A DNA stretch of 64,000 nucleotides from contig CP136064.1 of assembly GCA_032622095.1 (NCBI GenBank), positions 253,768,484 to 253,832,483 of the forward strand. The letters run 5' to 3'. The notes below the pieces were generated by a model. The model was given only the letters and a program-made list of their open reading frames with translations. It searched no databases and was not told the origin of the DNA. This stretch comes from Siphonodentalium dalli. Its lineage: Eukaryota; Mollusca; Scaphopoda; Gadilida; Siphonodentaliidae. Made by a program: the position numbers and the translations under genes. Positions within the stretch are counted from its first letter, which is position 1. Every line of letters begins with the position of its first letter. Positions 63,696 through 64,000 of this stretch are shown one piece after another.

Positions 63696-64000
63696 ATGGA
63701 ATCCTGATTAAATTTTATTTTTCCAATAGCTCAGTGTCTAGTTCAATCAAGTTGAATTTGGGTTATTGTTGGCATTGTGCAACTGATCCAACTTCTGATA
63801 ACATCTATATGTAGTATAGCATTAGTATTAACTATATATGACCTGTTTCTGTTCAAAACACATCAAAATAAGACTCTATAGCAGGAATGGGAAAAAAATT
63901 TGGCATATGGAAAAAACTTGTTTTTGAACCCAAGAGACACACACCCACCCCATCATACGTGCCTGGAAATTTTTCCGACAGCCCCCTGTCATCGTACGTA

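Larger units (their letters stand above)
62748..63988 (-). mobile_element. CAGGGGG-ended DNA transposon, copy 2, 7-bp duplication
   Basis: 1241 bp, reverse orientation to 50698-52230 and closely similar along most of its length. TCATCGT flanks it (62741-62747, 63989-63995), again 7 bp. The G16 tract at 62749-62764 is its end. The (GGGTGGGTGTC)-type internal repeats near this end in copy 1 are deleted. It contains the same TA-flanked MITE (63043-63177). It is inserted in the ABCG intron. Confidence 0.9.

Overview
This is an AT-rich piece of an animal nuclear genome, almost certainly from a marine invertebrate. Introns with GT/AG borders, a tRNA-derived SINE with a (CAAT)n tail, an L1/Tx1-type LINE with a poly(A) tail, and very many short palindromic DNA transposons support this. 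The (TCCG)n-plus-'GTTATGGCCC' repeats are common in mollusc-like genomes, so a lophotrochozoan or mollusc is my guess; the phylum is inference. Nothing bacterial, no CRISPR, no rRNA and no stand-alone tRNA gene was seen.

Host genes are sparse. The last three coding exons of an unidentified conserved protein lie on the + strand at 1050-1117, 6937-7178 and 8912-9015. They splice in frame and end at a TGA. One internal exon of an ABCG half-transporter lies at 62471-62632 (+). Everything else is intron or intergenic DNA filled with mobile elements. Two coding fragments at 31960-32551 look like relics of a transposon or retroelement.

Layout: 1-288 is a 36-bp minisatellite. 1.1-9.1 kb holds the 3' part of the first gene, with introns carrying TTAA-flanked palindromic MITEs, a 174-bp tandem repeat, a SINE, and a BED-finger hAT remnant with an 8-bp target duplication. 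9.1-25 kb is a MITE field: CAAGCC-ended hAT-like elements, TTAA elements, TA-flanked CAGT elements, and two clear nested insertions. 25433-30425 is one 5-kb inverted repeat whose outer arms are nearly identical and whose inner arms are strongly diverged. 30.4-40.3 kb is AT-rich, with decayed coding fragments, short tandem repeats and a three-unit tandem array built from a TA-flanked MITE. 40350-46400 is a nearly complete LINE (ORF1, endonuclease-reverse transcriptase ORF2, poly(A), 10-bp target duplication) whose ORF2 is broken by a 416-bp insertion. 46.4-64 kb is mostly gene-free. It holds two copies of a C/G-rich-ended DNA element with 7-bp target duplications, another hAT, more TTAA elements, hairpin-headed tandem repeats and the ABCG exon.

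The main interest is structural. There are many dated, nested insertions with readable target duplications, a 5-kb palindrome with an identity step, a MITE turned into a ~170-bp tandem array, and duplicated sequence beside the splice acceptors of both recognised genes. All identities are judged by eye from the sequence; no database search was run.
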